From the NCBI RefSeq assembly GCF_901933205.1, contig NC_044571.1:8223420-8287419 (forward strand): a DNA stretch of 64,000 bases. Reading direction: 5' to 3'. The notes below the pieces were generated by a model, which saw only the letters and a list, made by a program, of their open reading frames with translations, did no database searches and had not been told where the DNA came from. Source of the DNA: Camarhynchus parvulus (lineage: Eukaryota > Chordata > Aves > Passeriformes > Thraupidae). Positions 48,641-60,900 of the stretch are shown here, one piece after another. The translations under genes and the position numbers were made by a program. Numbering within the stretch: position 1 is the stretch's first letter; each line of letters begins with the position of its first letter.

Positions 48641-49966
48641 CTACAAAACCAGCCATGCTAAAGAGAGCAGCAAGTATCTCCAGCAGCCCCAAGCTGAGTG
48701 TGCCTGGTTAGCCTGGTGTGAGTTGCTGCAGGAGGCAGGAGCACAGTGACACTCACACTGGGGTGGCCTTGGTGGCAGACACTCCTGGGGCACAGCCGCC
48801 TCCATTTCCAGAGCTCTCTCTTGTATTGTTCCCTGCCACGGTGTGTACAAATGCTTATTTATAAAGTCAGGTAAAATAACAAACTCTGTGGTGACTCCCA
48901 CACACATGGTGTGAGAAGAGAAAATGGGATTTTGCTGCATTAAAGGAAAATAGGGCGAGATGCTAACTCATCAATATTTTTATTATGCTAGTTAACCTAC
49001 CTCAAACAGGTACACAACAAGGCCAAGCGATTGTGGAGTGTGTTTGAGCTGAGAAAGAAAAAGGGGAAAAAAAAGAGAAAAAGTTCTCCAAAGGAAAGTT
49101 CAGATACATTTCAAAGTGCTACAGCTTTAAAAACACCAAAGGAGCTTTATCAAACTTCCCAGCAAAACTTTTCTCTGAGAGGAAATAGGGCAAGTGAGAT
49201 TTCAAAGGGAGACATCTGAGATGATGACTGAAAAAACCTCCAGCCCTGAGCCTCCTGAATGTGCATTTGTCCCGAGCTGTACGAAGCATGGCTTCTGTCA
49301 GCCTGTAATTAAGATGAGAATATGCACTAAGCTCATTGACTAAAGTTCTGGAATAATCTTGGCTGTAGTTGAGACCTTGGATTCACCCAAAGCAGCTAAG
49401 TTATCACAAAGCACTGATTCACCAACCCTTAAAAAGAGTGCAGCCTTAAAAAAAATTATTATTTAATTTCTGTTCTAATTAACAGCAGGTAGTGAATAGG
49501 AAAGTGTTTATCCTCCCCCCACCTCAGCTCACTACCCTGCTGTGTTATGACAGATGGAATGTTAATTAACGTGACCTGGCATAGAATATTTAATTCAAGA
49601 CAGGGTATCATGGAAACATCTGACTGCCTCAGGGCTGGTCACCTCCCAGGTACACCCTGGAGAGCCCTCCTGTGCACTGTCCCATGGGCTTCCATGGCTT
49701 TCTGATCCAAAAAAGGGTGAGAGGCTGTGCTGACATCAGGCTCCTGAGGCTCTGGGGGCTGTAGCCACACTCCTCAGGAAGGGGAGGTTTGTGAAAGTGC
49801 CTCAGGTCAATCCATCCCTGGGTGACCTTTCCATTCAGCACCTCAGCAGCGGGAGCGCTGTGTCCCTGCTCCATGAGCTGTGTGCCTGGCCTCCTGTCCC
49901 TCCCTGCAGGGGCAGCTCTCCTCCTCCTTCACCAGGAGCTTCACCAACCCTGCTCACTCCCTGGGG
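48641..49966. other. Intergenic sequence
   Basis: No gene seen. The part at about 49,280-49,620 is unique and AT-rich, with TTCTAATTAACAGC and ATGTTAATTAACGTGACC (a homeodomain/HNF1-like palindrome at 49,559-49,576), and is a weak candidate for a conserved element. Confidence 0.5.
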
Positions 49967-50661
49967 TGCCCACCCAGCACACCCAGCCTGCCCAGTACAC
50001 CCAGTGTGCCCACTCAGTCTGCCCAGAGTGCGCAGCACACCCAGCACACCCAGTGTGCCCAGTAGACCCAGCATGCCCAGTACACCCAGTGTGCCTACCC
50101 AATACACCCAGCCTGCCCAGTACACCCAGAGGGCCCACCCAGTACACTCAGTGTGCCCACTCAGTCTGCCCAGAGTGCCCAGCACACCCAGTGTGCCCAG
50201 CACACCCAGCGTGCCCAGTACACCCAGTACACCCAGTGTGCCAGTACACCCAGTACACCCAGTTTGCCCACCCATCACACCCAGTACACCCAGCACACCC
50301 AGTGTGCCCAGCACACCCAGCATGCCCAGTACACCCAGTGTGCCTACCCAATACACCCAGCCTGCCCAGTACACCCAGAGGGCCCACCCAGTACACTCAG
50401 TGTGCCCACTCAGTCTGCCCAGAGTGCCCAGCACACCCAGTGTGCCCAGCACACCCAGCGTGCCCAGTACACCCAGTACACCCAGTGTGCCCACCCATCA
50501 CACCCAGTACACCCAGCACACCCAGAGTGCCCAGCACACCCAGTGTGCCCACCCAGTACACCCAGCACACCCAGCGTACCCAGCACACCCAGTGTGCCCA
50601 CCCATCACACCCAGTACACCCAGCACACCCAGCGTGCCCAGCACTCCCCGTATGCCCAGGC
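49967..50661. repeat. 9-bp minisatellite with 249-bp higher-order duplication
   Basis: About 695 bp of CCCAGNRYR units (CCCAGTACA, CCCAGTGTG, CCCAGCACA), interrupted by CCCACCCATCACAC spacers at 50,267, 50,490 and 50,597. A block of about 190 bp is duplicated almost exactly at a distance of 249 bp (50,049-50,241 and 50,298-50,490; for example tgcctacccaatacaccc starts at 50,092 and 50,341). Because the unit length is a multiple of three, long frames stay open on both strands (for example 334 codons from 49,791), encoding PSTPSV-type repeats; these are not taken as genes. The G-rich strand is the minus strand. Confidence 0.95.
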
Positions 50662-53600
50662 AGAGCCATGCTGGAGCCAGAGGTCAGGCCTCCTGCTGGC
50701 CTCAGCAGCTGCCAGGGGATGTGACCCCAGCCCTGCCCTGCCCTGCAGATCTCCCTCCCTCCCTCCCAGCCAGGCTGTCCCCAGCACATCCCTGAGCTCT
50801 GCTCCGACACAAACTGCAGGCAGTATTTAAAGAGAAACCACAGGAGCATGACTTTACAAATCCTCAGACTAAAGCTGATGCATCCACGTGGTTGCAGAGT
50901 AAAGCAACAAACAAACATTCAGTGGAGGCTTTTTAAATGTCTGTATTGCTATAGAAGGACTTGAGAGGGGATATGACAGAAAACTTGACGTGAAGAAAAG
51001 CACCTGACTCCACTATTCTCAGTCAGTCGGCTCCAGCCCAGTGAAGGCAAGGAGCAGGCAAGTCCTGTTATTTTTGTAGTACTTGATGTGAGGTTATAAA
51101 CATGAGTAAAAGAAGAAACTTGTTGCCCAGGCCTGATTTGGGCACCAGGACAGCAGCTGCTTGGGGACTGAGGGGTGCTGAGCCACTTTGTGTCCTCAGC
51201 ATGCTGAGCTCAGTGGGAGCTGTGCACACAACACCCAGGGAGTCACACAGTTTTTACACCAGTGCCAACATGTGAGCACCTCAAAGTGAGAGGTTGAGTC
51301 TGAGCAGCTCAGCTGTGATTTTTAAATTGAGGGTATTCCTTTAAAACACTGCTGCTGCCTTGCAAATACAGAAAGATCCTGACATGGCGAAGAATCCTTG
51401 CCAAGCTGCCCCCAGCCCTGTAAGTGAGAGATTGAACTTTCTGTTATCTTTGAAAATACTAATTTAACAGATGAGTTACCAGATGCTATCTCTTAAGAGA
51501 TTTGGGACAGTGATTTCTAACAACTTTAACAAATATAAGCAGTATCATGCACGCACGCACACACAAACACGTCTTGAAATGTAGGAATCAAAAAGCTTCT
51601 CTAGCTGCAAAAAACTACATGCTGCTATTGCTAGGAGCAGCCTTCCTGACCACGGATATCTAAAAGACAGAGTGGTCTTTGGGTACTATTTAGTTCCAAA
51701 GGGGCTATAAAAGGCAGATGGTCTCATTAGAAACAATTTATGCATATATATTTCTAGGAGTTGTACACTGCCAGAATAGGTTTAGCTCTTTCACCATACC
51801 GAGGAAAATATCACCACTTGCAAATGTTTCCAGTTTGCAAAATAATGACCTATCCAAAGTAGCTAAGCAACTAATTACTCAAATACTAGAAGGTTATATG
51901 CCAATATTATCACATTGTTGGTCTCCTGGGCAAACAACTTCACATTCCTCAAACTGCCATACAGTGTCATTAGATTGTGCAGGAAAGTCCTTTCTGAACA
52001 GTACAGCAAGAGCAGCCCCAGTGCCCCTGTGCTTATGCCATCATTTTAACTATTATTTCCAATCTCCAAGTCAAATCACTTATTAATTAGAGAGGCAACT
52101 CTAGCAAACCCAATTACCCGCAGGCAGTTTCTTCCCAGATGTGAAGCCCTTCTTGGAGATGGACCATGATGACAGTTGCTGGGGAATGTTTGTGATTTTT
52201 CTCTCCACCATATCAACTTTTACACTTAACTCTGGCAATACTCCTCGTGGCCCCTGCCTGTGACGTGTCTGCTGGATGCATTCCTCCCCCAAGCTCCAAA
52301 TCCTGGAGAAGTCAGCCCATACAGCCTCAGGAGGTGTAGACACAGCCATGTGCAGGCATGTGTGCTTTCAAGGCTGCACTCAATGTCTCTGTGTGTTTCT
52401 CAGGGGTAGAGCAGGCAGAGCACAAAGAAAGCAGTGATGAATTGTGCAGAGAAGTGGGGCTGGCTCAGGAAATTGCAAAAGACAGCAGTTCGAAGACTTG
52501 GTTTCTGGATTCACTTAAAACAAATAAATACTTCTGAGAATGGATTTTTCACCAAAAAGGCAGAGAAGACTTGCTTTGGAAGGGGAGGGGAGACAGTGCA
52601 TGTAAACAAGTGTTGGAAGATTGGATTTGGTGTCAACTTATGGTGTGTCTCATGCTGCATGTAGGGTGGCAAATATTGGGTCTGTCCTTTGGAATAGCTG
52701 AGGAAATAATAAATACTTGGGACTGTGTGAAAGATGTTGCATATGGGATGTGAGGAAGGAGGATGGGGATTAGGAGGATGTACCTGTTTTCTTAGATAAC
52801 CTTCTCCTGATATTGTACCTCCAGGATGGCTGAGTTCCAGTTCAGACACTCCCTTGGGAGACAGTCACTGGCACTAATTATGCCCATACAAAAACAGAAG
52901 TGTGCTTGAGACATGAAACTATAGAAAAATCTGTGTCAGCAGGAGCAGTTGCAAATTATGGTCTAGTTTCCTGAAAATAGCCTTGCCTTTGCCAGGCACT
53001 TGTGTGGAACCCATCCCTGCAAACAGCCTCAGTTTGTAGAGTGTGTCTGCACCACCCCAAAACTGTAACAAAATATTTTGCCATCACTTTCTCTTCCACA
53101 CTCATTCCCAGCCACCTTCTGCTTACCCTGCTGCTGTGGGCCAGCAGATGCCCCTGTAAAGAAGCTGGGATTACCTGGCTCAGGGCATGTGCCTTCTTTC
53201 TTCTCCCCTTGCCCTGAGAGACAGGGTGATGCTGTTTTGCAGCCTGTGAACTCCAGCACAGAGGCTACTGGCCATGTTCGAGGATATTCACGCATCAGTG
53301 TCACATGGAAAATCTGCAGCAAGCAGATACTCAAATCCATATCTCCTAAATCCAAGGTTAGTAGATTAATCATTTCCTTTCAGCCATCTGTCCAACAGCA
53401 AAGTGTTGCTGAATTTGTATTGGATTTCTCCAGGAGGAATTAACCACTGACATACTTTTACCTTACAGGTGATACAAAGCCACAAAAAACAAGGGGGAGA
53501 AAAAGAAGAGAGTAATTACATCATAAATATGTATAGCTTAAACCCTTGGCTTAACCTGAGCTCTTCAGGACTGATCCTCAGTTTGCTCCAAGTTATATTT

Positions 53601-54957
53601 GCTAGTAGAAAACAAAACCTATGGCACCATTGAAGATAAGTAACTAACTTAGAAAAAAGTTACTTTTGCCAAACTATACAGGAAAATAAAAGGATGTGAT
53701 CTGGGGCTCGATCTGCTGTGTGTTAGTGAATCAGGCTACCATATCTCTGTGAGCAGTTCCCAGTGGCACAGGTGCAGCAGGGAGCACCCAGTGTGTCTGT
53801 AGGTACAGGCTGCTGCTCCCATCCTATGAGGTGATCCCCATAGCAACCTGCTGCCTCCAAAGGTCAGCCGGGAAAATAACAACAACAACAGTGTTTCACA
53901 AAATCTCTAAAACAAACACCACTCCATTTCAGTGAGGTGGAAATTAATTACTCTCTAAATTCTGCCAGACTGAGGAGGTTCAGGCCTCCTTTCAAAGCGT
54001 GGCAGGGAAAGCTCCCCCAGCCTCTCTGTGCTATGGAGGATCCACCTGACAGACACAACCCGCAAGTGAAATTTCTGATAAAATAAGAATCAGGCAGAGC
54101 ATAACTGAGCCCTTCTTGCTGCAGGTCTATCTTATACTTGGTGAAATAAAAGAATCATGCAGAAGACCTTCACCTGCAGTTCTGCAAAGCAGATAGTGCT
54201 TATTCACAGGAAGGTCAGCAGAAATGCAACTTGCAACCATACCAACCCTTCCTCACACTGAGCACATGAAGAAAACACAAAATTCTTATTTAAAATTGGG
54301 AAACCATCTAAGTAGCATTCATTCCAACAACTATAAACCAGTGCCATTCACAGAAAGTTCATATCTCTTTCAGCAATTGTGCCAAGGGGGCTTTTTTGCT
54401 ATTAATGGACCATCAGTCACTGCAGCTCAGATATCTGAATGACTGGGAGGGGCAGGGGTGGGCACACACAGGTGGGGAACACAAACTTTCAGCCTTTCAC
54501 TCACACAAACCTCTCCTGGCATCTGTGACCTATGATCAACCATTCATCTTCTCACAGAACTGCTCTCCTCTTCAAAACTCTCCTCTGGTGCTGTGGCTGG
54601 TTGGGGTGGGGAAAGCCAGGGATGAAGAGCTGTGGGAAAACCAGCACAGCATCTCTTGGTGTTCCCTGCCCAGGTAGCAAACCTGATGTAAGCACCTAAG
54701 AGGAGAGCTTCTGAAAGCCAGCGTGTTTAGCTCTGGAAAAGTGAATGCTCTGGAGGCAGAGATCATGGCTCCTGATGCCTTGGAGATGGGAACCTATCTT
54801 ACACTGGAGGGTTATCTCCAGAAGGGTGTCCCTTCCTTATTCTTTCTGCTCCTGTCACATCTGTCTCTGTTAAATCAACATTGCTGACTCCAGACATGAG
54901 ATAAAGCCAGAGGCAGGGGCAGCAAAATCAAGCTAGGACAATGCAAAATTAGGACTC

Positions 54958-55010
54958 ATCAAAAAAAGAAAAGAAAAAAAAAAAAGAAGAAAAAAAAACC
55001 AAAAAGGAAG
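54958..55010. repeat. A-rich purine tract
   Basis: About 50 bp of A with scattered G (aaaagaaaaaaaaaaaagaa) and two C near its end, a simple low-complexity tract. Confidence 0.85.
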
Positions 55011-56065
55011 CCCTCATTCCTTTGAGCCTGAGCAAAAACTATTCCAGAGAAAGATTCTTTACCTTTTCTTCAGCCTTTGTGTTTTACCTGGGCATGCAGG
55101 GGCTGTGAAAGCTCCAAAGCCAGAATTTGAGCACTGCCCTGGTTAGAACATCATAGCAGGATGCTCTAGCCCAAGCTGCTCTTCTTTTCTTCTCCTCCAC
55201 CCCCAGGCCCATGAGTACTCTGGGACTGAGGAATTTCTGCACGGTGCCTGGGGATGAAAACCCCATTTATATTGGAGGAACTGACTTTTATCAGAGGCCT
55301 GCACAGTTCCTTAGTGTGGCCTGGTATCACAAGACACATATCCCTCTTTGTCCCCCCCTTCACTTCAACTCTGTGCCCTTTACTGCCATTCCCAAAGTCA
55401 GAGAAGAGAATTTTGGCCCAAGCCTTTACAGAAGATAAAGTCTAAATGTCAGGTGTCTCCCTAGGCAAGCAGCAAACATTCCTTTCACCACAGAGCACTA
55501 GAGGATGAAAAATTAAATCCAAAAGAAAGCATGAACCATCCATATATCACTCTCTAGGCTTCGCAGTACTAACCTCTTACCAGTGCAACAAACATCCTGT
55601 GCTCAACCTGAGGAACAGGCAAAACACTAAAACATTTAAAAGGCAATAAACCAGGTCAAGGAAAACAACCTTGGCCACAGCAGGTTATTTCTAAGGAAGT
55701 GACCCGACCTTGTGACAATGGAAAGGGCATAAAATGGGGTGAAATCCCACCAAAGGCACCATCTATGGCCAGAAACTGGTGATGGAGGCCAGGGAAAAGC
55801 AAGGCAGAGCTGATTATGCCACCAGTATGACAGAGAGAAAAAACCTGCTGTTTGGGGCTTTTTTCCTAGTGTCCAAAGTGCAGGAAGGCAAAAAGCAGCT
55901 CACTGCAGTGTTAAACATGAGATTCTGAAAGTAAAATCATGGGCTATATACAGCAAGAGGAGAAAACAGAATAACTCTGCATATTGCCATCATCTCTATT
56001 ACTTACAGGTTGTTGTGACTTCTTACTCAGGACACATTCTGTCTGGTACAAGGGTCAGCCTGTGA

Positions 56066-56088
56066 TAGATCTATTTAAAATAGATCTA
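56066..56088. repeat. Near-perfect 23-bp palindrome
   Basis: TAGATCTATTTAAAATAGAT followed by CTA reads almost the same on both strands around a TTTAAAA centre and contains two AGATCT sites. It could be a cruciform or a dimeric protein site, or chance. Confidence 0.6.
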
Positions 56089-57376
56089 TTTTCACACAGT
56101 ATCAGACGCAATGCTGCAAAAATAGAAATAAATATTACATTAAAAAATAATTTGTTGGATACAAGTGGACAGATGAATAAGCTGAATAAAGCCCTAAGCA
56201 ATCCCAGGCTCCATTCCCAGCAGACTTCATCCACCTCTAATGATGAGCGGAGGGATCTGTTTCTTGGTTTGGCAACCACAGTGTAACTTGCCCTGCCAGC
56301 AGACCACTGTTGACTTGGAAAACATGAAAATCCATATGGAATGTGTAGATGCATTTGTGGCGCTCAGGCTGCATGGAGAGTTTGGGAAGCTGCTCCTGTA
56401 GAAGTGTAGGGCTGTATTTGGGATGCTTGCAGAAGAATGCTCTGCCTGTAAAGTGCACAGGTACTGAACAAGGTGGGGAGTGCTCAGGAGAGATGCAGCA
56501 CAGCCCTGGAGCCAGGACCTGTGTGTGCACATGTGCACAGCCAGGCTGGTGGAGGGATATTTGTGATTCTGAGCATTTGCCTCTGCCATTGGGTTTGTCC
56601 ATTATAGCAGAGCTGGAGAGGCACCTGGAAGATAAATGTCAGTGGGGCACAGGCAAGTGGTGAGTACAGATGAAACCTTGTGACGCTGCTGGTGTCTCAC
56701 TGAGGTGGATGCAGCTGCAAATGTGGTAACAGCATTTCCTAAAAGGCAGCACACTGGCTTGTGACAGGCCCTAAAGGTCTCCTTCCACTGATCACACCTC
56801 CTTGCTGCTTTTCCACTCAGCCTCCTGCCTGTGCCTATCAATGATTTGTGCCTCTGTAGCTCTGGATCCACAGGTGCGAGCACGCTCCAGGTGTCTGTGG
56901 CTGCCTTTGGGAGTGAAGGGGTCTGTCTGTGAGGGGTGTGGAGCAAGTCTGGTATGCACAGGGGGCCAGAAGAGAGGGAGCAGGGGGAGCCCTGTGTGGT
57001 GTGAGGGGCTGGCTCTGGCAGTGTAGCTGAAGGGTATGTCTCGTCTGTATTCTGGTGAGGCTTGCAGAGGCTGGCCCTCGTGTAAAGGGCTGTCTGAGCC
57101 CTGTGTGAAAGCAAAGAGGGCAGATGGGAGACTGCAGAGGGGCTGTGGATGAGGGGAAAATTGTGTTTGGCTGCTGGTCCATATGGCCAGGTGGGTTGTG
57201 CCAGGCTCTGTGTGTGGGTGTCAGCAGCAGGGTGGGCACTGGGGAGGTGCTGACTCTGGAGGTGATGGAGGGGCTGGCTGGAGAGGGGCTGTGCAGAGCT
57301 GGGGGCTGTGGGCAACAGAAGGGTGTGGGGGACTCTGTGAGCCTCAGGAGAGCAGCACTGCCAGGCTGAGCAGTGC

Positions 57377-57990
57377 CACGGGCACTGTGGGCAGGGTGGT
57401 GTGGGCTGGGCAGCATGGGCAGCTTGGGCAGGCTGGGCAGTGGGGCAGGGTGGGCAGGGTGAGCAATGGGGCAGGGTGGGCAGGGTGGGCAGTGGGGCAG
57501 AATGGGCAGGGTGGGCAGTGGGCAAGGCTGGGCAGAGCGAGCTGTGGGCAGCGTGGCAGGGTGGGCAGTGGGGCAGAGTGGGCACAGGCAGGCCAGGCAG
57601 GGTGTGGGAAGTGTGGGCAGTGAGGCAGAGTGCAGGCAGTGTGGGCAGGGTGGGCAGTGGGCAAGTCTGGGCAGAGTGGGCTGTGGGCAGGGTGGACAGG
57701 ATGGGCAGTGGGACAGTGCGGGCAGTGTGGGCAGGGTGGGCAGGGTGGGCAGTGGGGCAGAGGGGCAGGGTGGGCAGTGGGGCAGAGGGGCAGGGTGGGC
57801 AGTGTGGGCAGGGTGGGCAGTTTGGGCAGTGTGGGCAGGGTGGGCAGGGTGGGCAGTGGGGCAGAGGGGCAGGGTGGGCAGTGTGGGCAGGGTGGGCAGT
57901 TTGGGCAGTGTGGGCAGGGTGGGCAGGTGGGCAGTGTGGGCAGGGTGGCACAGGCAGGCCAGGCAGGGTGCACGCAGGGTGCAGGCAGTC
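57377..57990. repeat. G-rich 8/9-bp minisatellite
   Basis: About 610 bp built from GGGCAGGGT, GGGCAGTGT and GGGCAGTG/GGGCAGAG units, so the period alternates between 9 and 8. A block containing cagaggggcagggtgggcag is repeated at 57,783 and 57,862 (79 bp apart). The plus strand is extremely rich in G-triplets and should form quadruplexes. On both strands it leaves long open frames (up to 449 codons, minus strand 57,951 to 56,602) made of HPAHTA/CPPCPH-type repeats. Confidence 0.95.
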
Positions 57991-60900
57991 CCAGCGCCGG
58001 GCTCAGGCAGCAGAGGTGGCAGCAGGACATGGGGCACCGAGCCTGCCCTGGCCCTGCAGCCACCCAGGGCTGTGTGGGCTGGTTGCTTTGCCTGCAGGGA
58101 CCCTGCCCTGCCCGGGAGCTGTCCTGTGGCTCAGCCTGTTTGCAGAGGCGCCCTGCCAAGGAGGGGTGGCCGTGCCGTGTGCCACGCATCCCTGTAATAC
58201 TTGGCAGGGCTCTAATTGCCACCTCTGGAGGCTGTGCCCCATCCCTGGCAGGAGTGTAGGAGACTTGGCAAGGCAAGGAGAGCACTGGCTGTCGCGCAGC
58301 TCAGCGATGCAGCCCTCACCTCTCCGCTGTTGTGTGCATTAATCCGGGCAGGCATTCCCACCAAGAGCTGCTCCCCCTCATAAAGGGGAACTGGGAGCTC
58401 CGAAAGATTGAATGACCTGTTCAAACTATTGGGCAGAGCTGAGAATGGAACCTAAATCTTCGAGGGCCTCCTGCTGTGCTTTAACCACAAAAGGAATCCA
58501 TCCTTTCCTGGTATGCTTGTGCAATGCATTGTTTTAAAATGATGTCCTTACGAGGTTGTACAGATGTTGCTGGGGGTTGCTTTAGGCCTCCAGAGCAATC
58601 TCTGATGGGGAAGATGTGGGGAAAGGACAGAATGCAACTTGGGTCTCCAGGTCTCAATGTGTTTGCAGGAGCATGGAGTGGAATCCTGTAACTGCTCCAA
58701 ATGCTGGACTCATTTCCTCCAGGAGTAAAGTCAGGCATAGGGAAGCCCAACATGGCTTTAAATCATATCTGTAAATCTGTGCCAGAAATTGAAGCAAAAC
58801 CTACTGAGGCTGATGTTCAGTTTATGTCACAAGCCCACCTCCCTCCCCAGATGGTTTAGTCTCAGGAAAGAGCCAGAGTCCCTTTATTTGGCATACAAGG
58901 ACATCCCCTGCTACTGCACACTGTCCCTCACCATCCACAAGCTCTCTGGAAAGTTCCACTTGGAAGGTGGTGTCAGTGGAAAGACACTTTCGTTGTTACC
59001 TCTGCTGACCTTTCCTCTTTAGATGGATACCAACTCACCATGAAAAAAAATGTATGTTCTTGTCCACCAAAAGGAAGAGAAGGGGATGAAGAAGACTAGA
59101 GAAAAGTGAATGCCTATATAATAAAACAAATAGAAGAAGGGACTTGGTGGGGGTGAAGACATCCATCCTGTATGAGTAAGAGGTTAGCTCCGTGGGGGTC
59201 ATGGAGCTCTGCTCCAGGCAGATGACTTGGGTCAGCACTGCCATTCTCTAAAATAGCTGAAGGGTCTGTAAGGTGCCCAGTGGGGCAGTCATTGTGAGCT
59301 GCTGGAGACAGGAGTAGCAAGAGAATAGATGGGGACTTTCACAAAGATTTCTTCTGCTGGTGTTGTGGATGGCCTCCACTTGGCTTAGTGGAGGACAGGG
59401 AGGAGATCTTGAAATTGTTTACACTTGAGGTATGAATATTCCTCCTCTCTCCTTAGGTTTGTGGCTTTTTTTGAACAGTAGTGTAGCAAAGCGTTCCCCT
59501 GAGGAGCACTGACTTTCCCTAGAAGCTTGTTCAGCTCTGGTGGAAAGGGATGATCTCCTCCTTTGCATAAGCTGCCTTCCCAGCCATCTGTGAACCTCAT
59601 TCCAGTTTCCATCAGGGCATGCAGGGCCTTGTGCTGCTGGAGTTTGGCTCTCTCAGAGCAGCAGCTCCTGCAGAGCAGTGGCCCTGTGGCCACGATAAAC
59701 TGCAGCCCAGCCAGGAAGAACAAACTTAGCTCAGAGCCTTGCCTTGCTGCTCTGCCCTCCTTGACCCCACGTAATGAGTCACATTTCCCACTGCCCCTGC
59801 CTGCATGGGGAATGTGAGACCAGGGGCTGGCTTGGAAGGGCCCTTGGTCTGACCTGCTCCAAGAGCCATTTATGTTCTTACAGGCAGTGCTAAAGCAGTG
59901 GTACCAGGTTTGTAAAGGCTCCTTCTATGCTTTTGACATTTTTGACTTGCAGTTCCCAAGGCAGAGAAAGGGATTATAGCCTTTGTCTTGCCATTTCCAT
60001 CCATTCTGGTAGAACTATTTCTAGTGTCATGGTACTGGAGCCCTATGGAGACCCTCCTGCTCTGATGGCGTTTGTGATTTCTTTCAGACAACAGCCAGAA
60101 ACACAAGAGGTCAAAACATGATTTGGTGTGTTAAGTTCTGTGGAAAAGTGGGAAGACCAGCTCCAAATCCTATGTTGTTTGCAGTCTGTTTTAGTTTTGA
60201 CTTCAAGGCCTATTTGAAATCCTCCTGCAGAAAGATGCATCTTTCAAGGAATTCCAGTATGTTGAACAAGCTGAAAAAAGATGGTATTCCCCATTCCATA
60301 TTCCACACTTTGTCAGTAAAATCTGTGGGTACAGAACAGTAATCAGAGAGGTTTTTCTTTGGGGTAGAGCATGCACAAAGCACGCAAGATCAGAAAGCTT
60401 TCTTAATGTTGAATTTGAAGTCTGCCTCTGTGGTAAATTAAAAGAGAACTGCCACCCAAAGAAAAGCAGATAAAGAAGCCCACATTTGTCTAGTGTGTTG
60501 GTCTTTACAACTCAAGAGTTCAACACTAATGAGTTATGGGTTGGCCCATGAAAACATAATGTGTAAATTAGGAATTTAATGATGTGTAAGATTAAAAGCT
60601 GTGCGGGGTTGCATTTATTTAAGGCTGCCATCTTGTGTTCAAAGAGGAATTACTTTATCAGACAATGTCCCTTTCACTGGGTTTAAATTGATTCCGTTCC
60701 GCGTGTTATGGAGGGTGCTCGAGTGCCCGAGACTGCCAGCTGACAATATTCCCCACTAAATGCCCTTTCTCTAGCTCAGTTTGCAACTTCATAATAGCAA
60801 ACATACTGTGCAGGCCATAATGACTTCATCCTAATTTCCAGAAATAAATAAGTGTAGATTTCCCTCCCTACATCCCTACCCATAGATTTAGCTGCAGGAA

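Larger units (their letters stand above)
50662..57376. other. Intergenic sequence, no gene recognised
   Basis: Contains a TATA-like CTATAAAAGG at about 51,705 just before a 122-codon frame (51,718-52,086) with no recognisable domain, a purine-rich A/G tract at 54,958-55,010 and a near-perfect 23-bp palindrome at 56,066-56,088. No supportable gene on either strand. Confidence 0.6.

Noticed and set aside
49791..50918. Long frames of PSTPSV, CPVHP and LGVLG type on both strands
   Set aside because: By-product of the 9-bp minisatellite.
56602..58342. Frames of 200-449 codons around the G-rich array
   Set aside because: Repeat-driven open frames; flanking parts have no domain and two frames overlap.
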